41,634 nucleotides of DNA from Winogradskyella pacifica (GTDB lineage Bacteria > Bacteroidota > Bacteroidia > Flavobacteriales > Flavobacteriaceae): NCBI RefSeq assembly GCF_013403915.1, contig NZ_JABFDI010000023.1:1-41634 (forward strand), in the 5' to 3' direction. Positions 7,190-15,853 of this stretch are shown here, piece by piece. The notes below the pieces were generated by a model, which saw nothing but the letters and a program-made list of their open reading frames with translations, did not search any database and had not been told where the DNA came from. The first letter of the stretch is position 1. Each line of letters begins with the position of its first letter. Both the position numbers and the translations under genes were made by a program.

Positions 7190-7852
7190 TTAATGCTTTC
7201 CACCGTCTTTAAGCAACTCAGGAAACTTAGCTTTAAATTTATTTAACCTCGGAATAGATACGTTTCTTATATAACCTTGATTAGGATGTAAGCGTTCATA
7301 ATTTTGGTGATAATCTTCAGCAATCCAAAATTTTTGAAACGGATAAACCTCGGCTGCTATCGTAGCATCTAATTCTTTTGCTAAAGCCGCTTTTTTATCT
7401 TCTATGATTTTCTTTTGTTCATCATTTTGATAAAATATAATAGAACGATATTGAGAACCATGATCTGGTCCTTGTCCATTAGCTTGTGTTGGGTCTTGTG
7501 ATCCAAAATAGACATCAACTAAAGTTGCAAAACTTACCACTTCAGGATCATAAATAATTTCTACAGCTTCTGCGTGTCCGGTTCTACCAGTATTACTCGC
7601 TTCGTAAGTTGGGTTTTTTGTATGTCCGCCAGCATAGCCAGATATGGATTCTTCAACACCTTTTACGCTTTCATAAACGGCTTCAACACACCAAAAACAC
7701 CCACTCGCAAAATAGGCTTTTGCTTTTCCATCTTTTAGTGGTACAACTACAGGTTCTGCATCGATGACTGCTTTTTGTTTAGAGTTTGTCTGTGCTTGAT
7801 TGTGACAACTGAACAGTATGGTAATCGCTAAAATGCTTAGTAACTTTTTCAT
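7190..7852 (-). CDS. msrA: Peptide methionine-(S)-S-oxide reductase MsrA, exported lipoprotein
   Basis: MsrA reduces methionine-S-sulfoxide in oxidised proteins. The catalytic motif GCFWC is at residues 51-55, with C52 the usual nucleophile. The conserved segments GYAGGHTKNPTYE, GHAEAVEIIYDP and the C-terminal HQNYERLHPNQGY agree with the family. Unlike cytosolic MsrA, this one begins with a lipoprotein signal and lipobox ILFSC (Cys16), so it repairs proteins in the envelope. It is a single gene of 220 aa, slightly longer than the cytosolic form because of the leader and linker. The first ATG gives the signal peptide. A GAF protein of the free-methionine-R-sulfoxide reductase type is elsewhere in the window (34186-34644). 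Confidence 0.95.
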   Translation of the reverse strand: MKKLLSILAITILFSCHNQAQTNSKQKAVIDAEPVVVPLKDGKAKAYFASGCFWCVEAVYESVKGVEESISGYAGGHTKNPTYEASNTGRTGHAEAVEIIYDPEVVSFATLVDVYFGSQDPTQANGQGPDHGSQYRSIIFYQNDEQKKIIEDKKAALAKELDATIAAEVYPFQKFWIAEDYHQNYERLHPNQGYIRNVSIPRLNKFKAKFPELLKDGGKH

Positions 7853-7960
7853 ATTTTAATTTTTCTTTATTTAAGTAGTCGTATAAAGTTACATTTCCTT
7901 AAATATAATAGTTTTAAAATTATATTAAAAGAAAAATGATTAGACCTGTTTAAACAAGAA

Positions 7961-7984
7961 AAGCCTTTGCGATTGCAAAGGCTT
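7961..7984 (-). terminator. Hairpin terminator of the Nif3-like/zinc-ribbon operon
   Basis: A 10-bp perfect stem (7961-7970 with 7975-7984) encloses a 4-base loop, GATT on the plus strand and AATC on the minus strand. It lies 22 bases past the stop at 8007 on the minus strand and is followed there by a T-rich stretch. Confidence 0.75.
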
Positions 7985-8006
7985 AGGTATTTTATGTAGT
8001 GAATGT

Positions 8007-8792
8007 TTACTTGCTAAGTTTAGCAAATAATTTATTCATTTTTATTTTCTCTTCTTCAGCTAATGCAGCATCAACTAAGATACGTCCACTATGCTCATCA
8101 GTAATTACTTTCTTACGAGAAGCAATTTCTACTTGTACTTGTGGAGGAATTGTAAAGAAAGAACCTCCAGATGCACCACGTTCAATAGCAACAACAGCTA
8201 AACCATTTTTAACGTTGTTTCTAATTCTTTGGTAAGCATTAACTAAACGCTCGTCAATCTTCTTCTTAAAGTCTTCAGACTTACTATTCAGTGCGTCTTC
8301 TTCTTTTTCAGTTTCCTTCAAAATTTCATTAAGCTCTCCTTTTTTGTGCTTTAAATGCGCAGTACGGTCTTTTAAACGATCTTTAGTTTCAGAAATAACT
8401 TCTTTTTTCTGCTCTATCTGAACTTTAAATTCTTTAATGTGCTTTTCAGCTAATTGAATCTCTAATTCCTGAAATTCAATTTCTTTAGTCAGTGAGTTGT
8501 ATTCTCTGTTATTTCTAACATTTTTCTGCTGCTCACTATATTTTTTAATTAAAGTCTTAGCTTCTTCGATTAAGTTTTTCTTAGATTTAATCTCATCATC
8601 AATAATAGTTAGGCTATCATTTAGCTTTTCCATTCTTAAGTTAAGTCCTTCAACCTCGTCTTCTAAATCTCTAACTTCTAAAGGAAGTTCTCCTCTGACA
8701 TTTCTTATTTCGTCTACTCTAGAGTCAATTAATTGTAAATCATATAGTGCTCTTAACCGCTCTTCAACAGAAACTTCAGCTTTTTTTGCCAT
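8007..8792 (-). CDS. Coiled-coil zinc-ribbon-family protein with the zinc ligands lost
   Basis: The protein is 261 aa. A long charged coiled coil spans about residues 10-185, followed by a small C-terminal ribbon domain. Family members (often called C4-type zinc ribbon proteins, next to Nif3) have CxxC...CxxC in this domain. Here the same positions read S208-x-x-S211 and D232-x-x-S235 (GASGGSFFTIPPQ and TDEHSGRIL). All four cysteines are replaced while the flanking IPPQ and GRIL signatures remain. The gene starts two bases after the stop of the Nif3-like gene, so they are co-transcribed and presumably functionally linked. A role in nucleic-acid or protein binding is possible but not shown. 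Confidence 0.88.
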   Translation of the reverse strand: MAKKAEVSVEERLRALYDLQLIDSRVDEIRNVRGELPLEVRDLEDEVEGLNLRMEKLNDSLTIIDDEIKSKKNLIEEAKTLIKKYSEQQKNVRNNREYNSLTKEIEFQELEIQLAEKHIKEFKVQIEQKKEVISETKDRLKDRTAHLKHKKGELNEILKETEKEEDALNSKSEDFKKKIDERLVNAYQRIRNNVKNGLAVVAIERGASGGSFFTIPPQVQVEIASRKKVITDEHSGRILVDAALAEEEKIKMNKLFAKLSK

Positions 8793-8794
8793 AA

Positions 8795-9889
8795 TTATAG
8801 ATACTTTATCGGATTTGTATTTGTCTTTGATAAAATGATTGCAAAATTAGTGATTTTTTTCGAGAGATAGTCTACTAAAAATGATTTTGTGAACTGCTCG
8901 CTTTCATAATGTCCAATATCGGCCAATACAATTGTGTTTTCTGCACTAAAAAAATCATGGTATTTAAGGTCTGCCGTGATTAAAAGATCAGCATTGGCCG
9001 CTTTTGCTGCCGAAATAGCAAAACTGCCAGAACCGCCTAAAACAGCAATGCGCTTTATAGGTTTATTTAAAGATTTTGAATGTCTTATACATTCCGTATT
9101 CATTTTGTTTTTTATAAAATTTAGACAATCTTCGGTTTCCATAGCATTTTTTAGCTCTCCAACCATGCCAACACCTATATGTTGATTGGTGTTTTCTAAG
9201 GTTGTAACCTCATAAGCAACCTCTTCATAGGGATGTACTTCAAAAAGCGTTTTTAATACTTTGGATTCTAAATGTTTTTTGAATGTTACTGAAATTGCCA
9301 TTTCCTTTTCTGTATGTAACTCACCTTTTTTTCCAATAACAGGATTAGAATTTTCATTTCCTAAATATGTGCCTTCTCCTTCAATATTAAAACTGCACGA
9401 TTCGTAATTGCCAATACTTCCAGCCCCAACATTAAATAAAGCAGTTCTTAAAGCCTCTGCATTTGCTTTTGGGACATAGGTTTGTAGTTTTTTTATAGTG
9501 CCCGATTGCGGAATTAAGATTTTTTTGTTTGTTAATCCTAATCGATCGCATATAATTGAATTAACGCCTTGAAGTGCATTGTCTAGTGCGGTATGAATAG
9601 AAAATATGGCGATATTATGTTGAATAGCTTTTATGACGACGCGTTCTACATACGTTTGACCAGTTAGTTTTTTTAAACCCGAAAATATAATAGGATGGAA
9701 GCTTACTATAAGATTGCAATTGTTTTCAATGGCCTCATCTACGACTGCTTCGAGCGTATCTAATGTAACAAGAATACCAGAAACGTTTTCATTTTTATCT
9801 CCAACAAGAAGTCCTACGTTATCAAAATCTTCGGCATAAGCTAACGGAGCTAAGTTGTGCAAGTGATTAATTACGTCTTGTATGATCAT
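8795..9889 (-). CDS. Nif3-like dinuclear metal-centre protein (DUF34/YbgI family)
   Basis: The protein is 364 aa, the longer form of the family, with an inserted PII/CutA-like domain (about residues 130-235). Metal-ligand motifs are visible: SFHPIIFSGLK near residue 65, HTALDNA near 99, and GHYESEQ near the C-terminus. Known members form toroidal hexamers with two metal ions per subunit; their substrate is unsettled (a GTP cyclohydrolase-type annotation is frequent but weakly supported). It is followed after 2 bases by the coiled-coil protein, a widely conserved pairing. It is transcribed away from lpxK. Confidence 0.9.
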   Translation of the reverse strand: MIIQDVINHLHNLAPLAYAEDFDNVGLLVGDKNENVSGILVTLDTLEAVVDEAIENNCNLIVSFHPIIFSGLKKLTGQTYVERVVIKAIQHNIAIFSIHTALDNALQGVNSIICDRLGLTNKKILIPQSGTIKKLQTYVPKANAEALRTALFNVGAGSIGNYESCSFNIEGEGTYLGNENSNPVIGKKGELHTEKEMAISVTFKKHLESKVLKTLFEVHPYEEVAYEVTTLENTNQHIGVGMVGELKNAMETEDCLNFIKNKMNTECIRHSKSLNKPIKRIAVLGGSGSFAISAAKAANADLLITADLKYHDFFSAENTIVLADIGHYESEQFTKSFLVDYLSKKITNFAIILSKTNTNPIKYL

Positions 9890-9905
9890 AAGTGTATATT
9901 TGTTT

Positions 9906-9913
9906 CAAAAATA
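9906..9913 (-). promoter_or_regulatory. Candidate -7 element TATTTTTG for the Nif3-like operon
   Basis: On the minus strand TATTTTTG fits TAnnTTTG and would start transcription about 10 bases before the ATG at 9889. No -33 TTTG is seen at the right distance. Confidence 0.35.
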
Positions 9914-10017
9914 ATATAATTTAGTCGTCGTGAAACATCAATCCTCTATTTTGCCTTTAAAACACTATGGTTATTGTGATGTTCCATGTGGCAAAAATAT
10001 GCTATAAATAAAAACAC

Positions 10018-11016
10018 ATGAAGTTTATCCGCATCATATTGTTTCCTATTGTACCGTTTTATTATCTAATCACTTGGTTACGAAATTGGTTGTTTAATGT
10101 TGGTTATAAATCGTCTAAATCTTATGACTTTCCGGTGATTTGCGTGGGAAACCTCAGTACGGGTGGAACAGGTAAAACTCCAATGATTGAGTATTTAATT
10201 CGACTTTTAAAAGACGACAATTCACTAGCTACATTAAGTAGAGGTTATAAACGTAAAACAGAAGGCTTTGTTTTAGCAAATGACAACGCTAGTGCAGATA
10301 CTATTGGTGACGAGCCTTTTCAGTTTTATAGAAAATTTAGTGGTATTACTGTTGCAGTTGATGCAGACAGACAAGATGGTATTTCTAAACTTAGATACTT
10401 AAATCCGAAACCCGAAGTTATATTGTTAGATGATGCTTTTCAACATAGAAAAGTAAAAGCAGGTTTTAATATCCTTTTAACGGCATATAATAATCTTTAT
10501 TACAAAGATATCGTTTTGCCAACAGGTAATTTAAGAGAGCCAAGATCTGGTGCTAAACGAGCAGATTTAATTGTAGTTACTAAATGTAGAAAGGATATTT
10601 CGGAAACAGAGAAGGAGATCATTGCTTCGAAGTTAAATATTAAAAACCACCAACAGTTGTTTTTTAGTTATGTGGATTATGCCTCAGAAGTGCTATCAGA
10701 ATTAGATTCTAAAGAGTTAAGTAAACTGCCTAAATTTACATTGGTCACAGGAATAGCGAATGCGAAACCTTTAGTTGATTTTTTAGCTGAAAAAGGCTTG
10801 AAATTTGATCATCTAGAATTTAGTGATCATTATGATTTTAGAGCGTCTGATATCGCAAATTTAGAATCAAAAGGGTTAATTATTACAACGGAAAAGGATT
10901 ATGTGCGATTACGTAGTTATAGCAGTTTGGAAGAAAAATTATATTACTTACCTATTGAAATAAAAATAGATAAAGCAGCGCAATTTAATGCTGCTGTTAG
11001 AGGTTTTGTTAACTAA
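10018..11016 (+). CDS. lpxK: Tetraacyldisaccharide 4'-kinase (lipid A synthesis)
   Basis: LpxK phosphorylates the 4' position of the lipid A disaccharide precursor at the inner membrane, using ATP. The N-terminal hydrophobic stretch (residues 4-27) is the membrane-associating helix. The P-loop is GNLSTGGTGKTP (44-55). ILLDDAFQHRKVKA carries the conserved DDxxQHR residues of the active site. The length of 332 aa is normal. The ATG at 10018 gives the standard N-terminus. Its last 8 bases overlap the end of the convergent hybrid-kinase gene. No promoter box was found upstream. Confidence 0.95.
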   Translation: MKFIRIILFPIVPFYYLITWLRNWLFNVGYKSSKSYDFPVICVGNLSTGGTGKTPMIEYLIRLLKDDNSLATLSRGYKRKTEGFVLANDNASADTIGDEPFQFYRKFSGITVAVDADRQDGISKLRYLNPKPEVILLDDAFQHRKVKAGFNILLTAYNNLYYKDIVLPTGNLREPRSGAKRADLIVVTKCRKDISETEKEIIASKLNIKNHQQLFFSYVDYASEVLSELDSKELSKLPKFTLVTGIANAKPLVDFLAEKGLKFDHLEFSDHYDFRASDIANLESKGLIITTEKDYVRLRSYSSLEEKLYYLPIEIKIDKAAQFNAAVRGFVN

Positions 11017-13249
11017 AGAAGCTAGATATTATTTTTTCTCCAGAAAGTGCTGCGTGCAATTTGTCTTCGAAATCTTCTTGTTTAAATGGTTTTGAAATAA
11101 TATCATCAAAACCAGCATCACCAAACTCGTGCATTTTGTCTTCTAAAGTCACAGCTGTTAGTGCAAATATGGTAAGCTCTTTATCAAATGTTCTAATGAT
11201 TTTTGTAGCTTCTAATCCGCTAATACCTGGCATATGAATATCCATTAAAACAACATCGTATGTCACTTCTTTAACTTTTTCTACTGCTGCTTCTCCATTA
11301 TCAACGACATCACAATATAGATTCATTTTATTTAGAATCTTTTTAGTAATCATTTGATTGATTTTGTTGTCTTCTACAATGAGAATCTTAACGTTACTTA
11401 AATCCAATCCTTCCATCTTATTAACTTTTATAACTTCTACTACCTCGAGTTTGTCTGCATTTTTATCATATTCTAAAGGAATTTCAAAAAAGAATGTTGT
11501 GCCTTTACCTAGCTCACTTTTTAAGTAGATTTTTCCTTTAAGAATCTGAATTAGTCCTTTTACAATAGATAAACCTAAACCAGTTCCGCCATATTTTCTG
11601 TTGATCTGCACAGAGCCTTGAGAGAAACTCTCAAACATGTGATCTTGTTTTTCTTTTGTAATACCAATACCATTATCTTCAATTTCGAACCGAAGATTGT
11701 ATATATTGTCTTTTAGATCAATTTTGTACGCTCTCACCCAGATGTCACCATCTTTTGTGAATTTAATAGCATTTCCAAGTAGATTAATTAAGATTTGGGA
11801 AATCTTTAATTGGTCACCAACAAATGTTTCAGGCAACCCCTTTTCGTACTCAAAATGAATTTGAGTATCCTGATCTTTAGCTGAATTACTAAGTGCTGAG
11901 ATTACGTTTTCTAATTTATTTTTAAGGTTGAAATGTTCAGGGTCAATTTCAACTTTATTGGCTTCAATTTTATTAATTTGAAGAATATCATTAATAAACG
12001 TTAATAGATATTCTCCTGAGAATTTTAAGGATTTCAAATGCGGAATTTGATGATCTAAAGGTTCTTCATCCAATAACATATTGGTAAGTCCTGTTACAGC
12101 ATACAATGGTGTACGTAACTCATGGGTAACTGTAGACAAGAAATTAGCTTTCGTTTTAGAGGCTAATTCTGCTTTTTCTTTTGCAACAATAAGCTCATCA
12201 TTTTTTTTATGAAGCATCGTGTTGGTATTCAGTCTTATGTTATTGTTTTTGTATAATGATAATGTTAATAATGATAAGATTGTAATTAATGCAATACTTA
12301 GTATGGTTGTAATCCTGGTAAATGCACTATCCGCTTTTACTTCATCAATTTGTGCTTTTAGCTGTGCGTTTTTAGCATCATTATAATTACTAATATTTTG
12401 ACCAGATATTCCTGGCACTAAGTTTTCTCGCTTAATGTTTAATATTGAGTCTGATAAATGAATGTGCTTTTTAATATAGTAATGAGAATTTTTGTAATCC
12501 TCGTTTTTTTCATGAATATCACTTAGCGTTAAATAAGCCTCATTTATATTCTCTATATTTTTTAGTGATTGTGCTATGGCTAAACCTTCTTCGGTTTGAG
12601 ATAGTGCCATTTTTGGATTTTTTAGTGCGCAATAAACTTTTCCGCTTTGAATTAATGCACTACTTAGTCGACGATTTTGATCGTATTTTTTAGCTATAAT
12701 TATCGTTTTTTCAAGCTGAGTTTTAGCTTCTTCGTAACGTTTTAGTAAGATGAAAACCTTGGCTTCGTTAAGTGTGACTTCAGAAGTGTATTCTTCTAAA
12801 TTTTCTTGTTCAAAGAGATTTTTTGCGGAAATGAAATATTCTAATGCATTTTCATACTCTTCTTCGGTACTATGGATAACACCTTTAATATTATAAGTTA
12901 TGGCAAGATTACCATAATCATTGTTATCTCTTTGAAGTTGAATGGCTTTATTAATAGAAATATTAGCTTGGTCTTTCTCGTTAACTAAAAACTGGACTTT
13001 AGCAATTTTGGTGTGAATTTTACCTTGACTAGACTTGTTATCAATTTTTTCTGCAATAGCTAATGCTTTGTCTAAGTTGTCTTTAGCGTTATAGTAATTG
13101 CCGCGATCATTGTCTAATGTAGCTTGGTCTAAACGATTTTGAAGTCGTAACACGAGTATGTCTTCATCTTCTACGTCGTCTTGTTGTGAGAAAATTACAC
13201 TACAAAAACATGTAAAAAAAACAAATATGTAGTATTTAATCTGGGACAT
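11009..13249 (-). CDS. TPR-containing hybrid sensor kinase (TPR-HisKA-HATPase-REC)
   Basis: The product is 746 aa. A signal peptide (residues 1-21) precedes five or six tetratricopeptide-like repeats (about 30-265), which should lie in the periplasm. A transmembrane helix (about 311-333) and coiled coil lead into HisKA, with phospho-acceptor H376 in STVTHELRTPLYA. HATPase_c follows (N-box LLGNAIKF, G2 box GGTGLGLSIVK), then a C-terminal receiver domain with phospho-acceptor D670 in VVLMDIHMPG and K718-type ISKPF. There is no output domain, so the phosphate must be relayed onward. The periplasmic TPR array suggests a protein or peptide signal. It overlaps convergent lpxK by 8 bases. It lies 50 bases downstream of gap but has its own candidate promoter. 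Confidence 0.9.
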   Translation of the reverse strand: MSQIKYYIFVFFTCFCSVIFSQQDDVEDEDILVLRLQNRLDQATLDNDRGNYYNAKDNLDKALAIAEKIDNKSSQGKIHTKIAKVQFLVNEKDQANISINKAIQLQRDNNDYGNLAITYNIKGVIHSTEEEYENALEYFISAKNLFEQENLEEYTSEVTLNEAKVFILLKRYEEAKTQLEKTIIIAKKYDQNRRLSSALIQSGKVYCALKNPKMALSQTEEGLAIAQSLKNIENINEAYLTLSDIHEKNEDYKNSHYYIKKHIHLSDSILNIKRENLVPGISGQNISNYNDAKNAQLKAQIDEVKADSAFTRITTILSIALITILSLLTLSLYKNNNIRLNTNTMLHKKNDELIVAKEKAELASKTKANFLSTVTHELRTPLYAVTGLTNMLLDEEPLDHQIPHLKSLKFSGEYLLTFINDILQINKIEANKVEIDPEHFNLKNKLENVISALSNSAKDQDTQIHFEYEKGLPETFVGDQLKISQILINLLGNAIKFTKDGDIWVRAYKIDLKDNIYNLRFEIEDNGIGITKEKQDHMFESFSQGSVQINRKYGGTGLGLSIVKGLIQILKGKIYLKSELGKGTTFFFEIPLEYDKNADKLEVVEVIKVNKMEGLDLSNVKILIVEDNKINQMITKKILNKMNLYCDVVDNGEAAVEKVKEVTYDVVLMDIHMPGISGLEATKIIRTFDKELTIFALTAVTLEDKMHEFGDAGFDDIISKPFKQEDFEDKLHAALSGEKIISSFFS

Positions 13250-13269
13250 TAAGCTCAGTTTGATTTGAG

Positions 13270-13277
13270 CAAATATA
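13270..13277 (-). promoter_or_regulatory. Candidate -7 element TATATTTG for the TPR hybrid kinase
   Basis: TATATTTG fits TAnnTTTG and would give a leader of about 15 bases before the ATG at 13249. It lies in the 50-base gap after gap, so the kinase need not depend on gap transcription. No good -33 match is present. Confidence 0.4.
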
Positions 13278-13299
13278 ATTATTTATTCGATAAAAGTGA

Positions 13300-14295
13300 T
13301 TATTTGTCGGTTAAATTGCAGATTAAATCCAGAATTCTTGAACTATAACCAGTCTCATTATCATACCACCCTACTATTTTTACCATATTACCTATTACAG
13401 AAGTCATCTGTGCATCAAAGATACAAGAGTGCGGATTACCAACAATATCGATAGATACAATAGGGTCTTCAGTGTATTCTAAGATGCCTTTTAACTTATT
13501 ATTTGCCGCGTTTTTAAAGATTTCGTTAACCTCTTTTATCGACGTAGGTTTGTTAACATTTATGGTTATATCGGTCAGAGAACCGTTTGCAACAGGTACT
13601 CTAATGCCACAGCCTCCAATAACATCGGATAACTCTGGAAAAATTTTAGTCAAAGCTTTTGCAGCTCCTGTAGTTGTTGGCACAATAGATTGTCCCGCAG
13701 CTCGCGCGCGCCTTAAATCTTTATGAGGCTGATCGTGTAAACTTTGATCTGTAGTGTAAGAATGTATTGTCGTTATATAGGCTTGCTTTATACCCAAATG
13801 CTCCTTTATTAAGGAAATCATTGGTGCAGCATTATTAGTTGTGCAAGACGCATTAGATAAAATGGTTTCTGTGCCATCTATGCTATGGTCGTTTACGCCT
13901 AAAACAATTGTTTTAATATCATCTTCAAGAGCAGGAACCGATAAAATAACACGTTTAGCTCCATTTGTAATATGATGCTGTAGTTCTGCCTTTGTTTTAA
14001 ATTTCCCTGTGGATTCTATAACAAAGTCAGGTTGAACTTTTGACCAGTCTAACGTTTCTGGATGCGACTCTCTATAGAGTGGAATTGAAATGCCATTTAC
14101 AATAATATGCTCGTCATCAAATGAAACTGGCGCTTTTAAAACCCCATGAATACTATCATATTTTAATAAATGACTTAGGGTTCTTGTATCAGCCAAATCA
14201 TTTACACCAACGACTTGTATTTGTGGATGCTCCATGGCAAGCCTAAAAACACGACGACCAATTCTGCCAAAACCGTTGATGGCGATAGTAATCAT
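13300..14295 (-). CDS. gap: Glyceraldehyde-3-phosphate dehydrogenase, type I
   Basis: This glycolytic enzyme oxidises glyceraldehyde-3-phosphate to 1,3-bisphosphoglycerate with NAD. The N-terminus INGFGRIGR is the nucleotide-binding loop. N32-D33 in VGVNDLADTR indicate NAD rather than NADP preference. The catalytic cysteine is C151 in SNASCTTNNAAP, and GRRARAAGQSIVPTTTGAAKA-type residues follow (here RRARAAGQSIVPTT). The length of 331 aa is normal. The ATG overlaps the lipA stop by one base (TAATG), so the two are translationally coupled. It is cytosolic. In many flavobacteria more than one gap gene exists, and which role this copy has cannot be told here. Confidence 0.96.
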   Translation of the reverse strand: MITIAINGFGRIGRRVFRLAMEHPQIQVVGVNDLADTRTLSHLLKYDSIHGVLKAPVSFDDEHIIVNGISIPLYRESHPETLDWSKVQPDFVIESTGKFKTKAELQHHITNGAKRVILSVPALEDDIKTIVLGVNDHSIDGTETILSNASCTTNNAAPMISLIKEHLGIKQAYITTIHSYTTDQSLHDQPHKDLRRARAAGQSIVPTTTGAAKALTKIFPELSDVIGGCGIRVPVANGSLTDITINVNKPTSIKEVNEIFKNAANNKLKGILEYTEDPIVSIDIVGNPHSCIFDAQMTSVIGNMVKIVGWYDNETGYSSRILDLICNLTDK

Positions 14296-15167
14296 TAATT
14301 AATATGTTTTTGAGCTTTATAAGAAGATCTTACTAACGCGCTACTTTCTACATGTCTAAAACCTAATTCTAATCCAATTTCTTCATACTCTTTAAATTGA
14401 TCTGGATTAATAAATTGTTTTACAGGTAAGTGCTTTTTACTTGGTTGTAAATATTGACCAATCGTAACAACATCAACGTCATGGTCTCTGAGATCGTGAA
14501 GTGTTTGAATTACTTCTTCGCGCTCTTCTCCTAAACCTAACATAATACCAGATTTAGTTCTGCGTTGTCCTTGTGATTTTAAATATTTTAGAACCCCAAG
14601 ACTACGGTCGTATTTTGCTTGTATTCTAACCTCTCGAGTTAAACGTCTAACAGTTTCAATATTATGAGAAACGACTTCTGGAGCCACATCTATAATACGA
14701 TCAATGTGTTTTTCTATGCCTTGAAAATCAGGGATAAGTGTTTCTAACGTGGTGTCCGGATTCATACGGCGTACTGCTTTTACCGTTTCTCCCCACATAA
14801 TACTTCCCATATCTTTAAGGTCGTCTCGATCTACACTTGTTAAAACCGCATGCTTAATTTGCATTAGTTTTATAGAACGGGCTACTTTTTCTGGTTCATC
14901 CCAATCAACCGTTTCTGGTCGTCCGGTTTTTACTCCACAAAAGCCACAAGAACGTGTACACACGTTTCCTAAAATCATAAAGGTAGCTGTGCCTTCTCCC
15001 CAACATTCTCCCATGTTTGGGCAACTTCCAGAGGTACAAATAGTATTTAGTTTATACTTGTCTACTAAAGTTCTAAGTTCTGTGTATTTTTTACCTGTAG
15101 GTAATTTTACTCTTAACCATTTAGGCTTTCGTTGTGGTAAAATATTTGAAGCAACTTTCGTTTCCAT
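14295..15167 (-). CDS. lipA: Lipoyl synthase (radical SAM)
   Basis: LipA inserts two sulfur atoms into octanoyl groups on lipoyl domains of 2-oxoacid dehydrogenases and the glycine cleavage H protein. Both iron-sulfur clusters are visible: the auxiliary one uses C44, C49 and C55 ([12 protein letters not shown]), and the radical-SAM one uses C70, C74 and C77 (CTRSCGFC). A frame with an earlier ATG is open to 15191. However, [10 protein letters not shown] at 15167 matches the family, and a -7 promoter element overlies the upstream ATG, which would then not be transcribed. The length is 290 aa. The stop overlaps the gap start by one base. Confidence 0.95.
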   Translation of the reverse strand: METKVASNILPQRKPKWLRVKLPTGKKYTELRTLVDKYKLNTICTSGSCPNMGECWGEGTATFMILGNVCTRSCGFCGVKTGRPETVDWDEPEKVARSIKLMQIKHAVLTSVDRDDLKDMGSIMWGETVKAVRRMNPDTTLETLIPDFQGIEKHIDRIIDVAPEVVSHNIETVRRLTREVRIQAKYDRSLGVLKYLKSQGQRRTKSGIMLGLGEEREEVIQTLHDLRDHDVDVVTIGQYLQPSKKHLPVKQFINPDQFKEYEEIGLELGFRHVESSALVRSSYKAQKHIN

Positions 15168-15188
15168 GCCATTATAAATTTCAAGAAA

Positions 15189-15196
15189 CAAAGATA
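15189..15196 (-). promoter_or_regulatory. Candidate -7 element TATCTTTG for lipA-gap
   Basis: TATCTTTG fits TAnnTTTG and would start transcription near 15183, about 16 bases before the chosen lipA ATG. The element overlaps the alternative upstream ATG and so helps fix the start. No convincing -33 match was found. Confidence 0.42.
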
Positions 15197-15307
15197 CAAA
15201 GTAAATAATTAAAATAGTCTTCTGAAAGCGAGAGACGCAAATATGAAAGACAAATTAATCGCGATTGAAAGCGGTAAATTATTCAATGTGTTTATGTGTT
15301 GGGAGTC

Positions 15308-15853
15308 TTAGCTTTTAGTAATAATAGCAGCTAGTAATTTTTTTGCCCTAAGAAGTTTTACCTTAACGTTATTAATAGGTTCGTTAAGTTCTTCTGAAAT
15401 CTCCTTATAACTTAATTCTCTGAAATATCTTAAGTTTATAACTTCCTGATAATGGGGCTTTAGCTTTTTTATATCTCGTAAAAGGTTGGCAAGATTTTGT
15501 TCTGTTATAATCTTATCTTCTGGCGTGGGCGAATTATCAATAATATCAAAATAGTGATTTTCGTTATCTTTAGAGGTATTATTGATTGTGTTTTTCTGTT
15601 TTCGAACTAAATCAATATGAATATTCTTAGAAATCGTTATAAGCCAAGTTTTAAATTTGTAATCGTCATTATAAGTGTCAATCTTATCAAAAGCTTTAGA
15701 AAAGGTCTGAATGGTAATATCTTCAGCGTCATTTTCATTTAAGGTACGTTTTAGTTGAAATGCATAAACGTCATTCCAATACGTGTCTAGGAGAAAATTG
15801 AATGCAATTTGGTTGTTGTCTTTGGCTTTGTTTATGGCTTCTTTTACTTCCAA
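15308..15853 (-). CDS. ECF-type RNA polymerase sigma factor
   Basis: The product is 181 aa with sigma region 2 (about residues 10-85, including YKFKTWLITISKNIHIDLVRKQK) and region 4 (about 120-175, helix-turn-helix LSYKEISEELNEPINNVKVKLL). The translated sequence has no internal methionine, so the only plausible start is a TTG at 15853 lying inside the end of the upstream glycosyltransferase gene. The 10-base overlap suggests re-initiation and tight coupling to that gene. No anti-sigma gene follows; downstream come 116 bases and the lipA promoter. Target promoters are unknown. Confidence 0.88.
   Translation of the reverse strand: MEVKEAINKAKDNNQIAFNFLLDTYWNDVYAFQLKRTLNENDAEDITIQTFSKAFDKIDTYNDDYKFKTWLITISKNIHIDLVRKQKNTINNTSKDNENHYFDIIDNSPTPEDKIITEQNLANLLRDIKKLKPHYQEVINLRYFRELSYKEISEELNEPINNVKVKLLRAKKLLAAIITKS

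Noticed and set aside
8497..8838. 113-codon open frame antisense to the coiled-coil protein gene
   Set aside because: Ser/Leu-rich translation typical of the complement of a Lys/Glu-rich coiled coil.
14749..15177. 142-codon open frame antisense to lipA
   Set aside because: Shadow of the real lipA gene, which has all cluster cysteines; the antisense product has no coherent domain.
15243..15311. Small open frame of 22 codons ([14 protein letters not shown]...) on the plus strand between sigma and lipA genes
   Set aside because: No ribosome site or promoter, and no recognisable features; it ends inside the sigma gene and is easily explained by chance.
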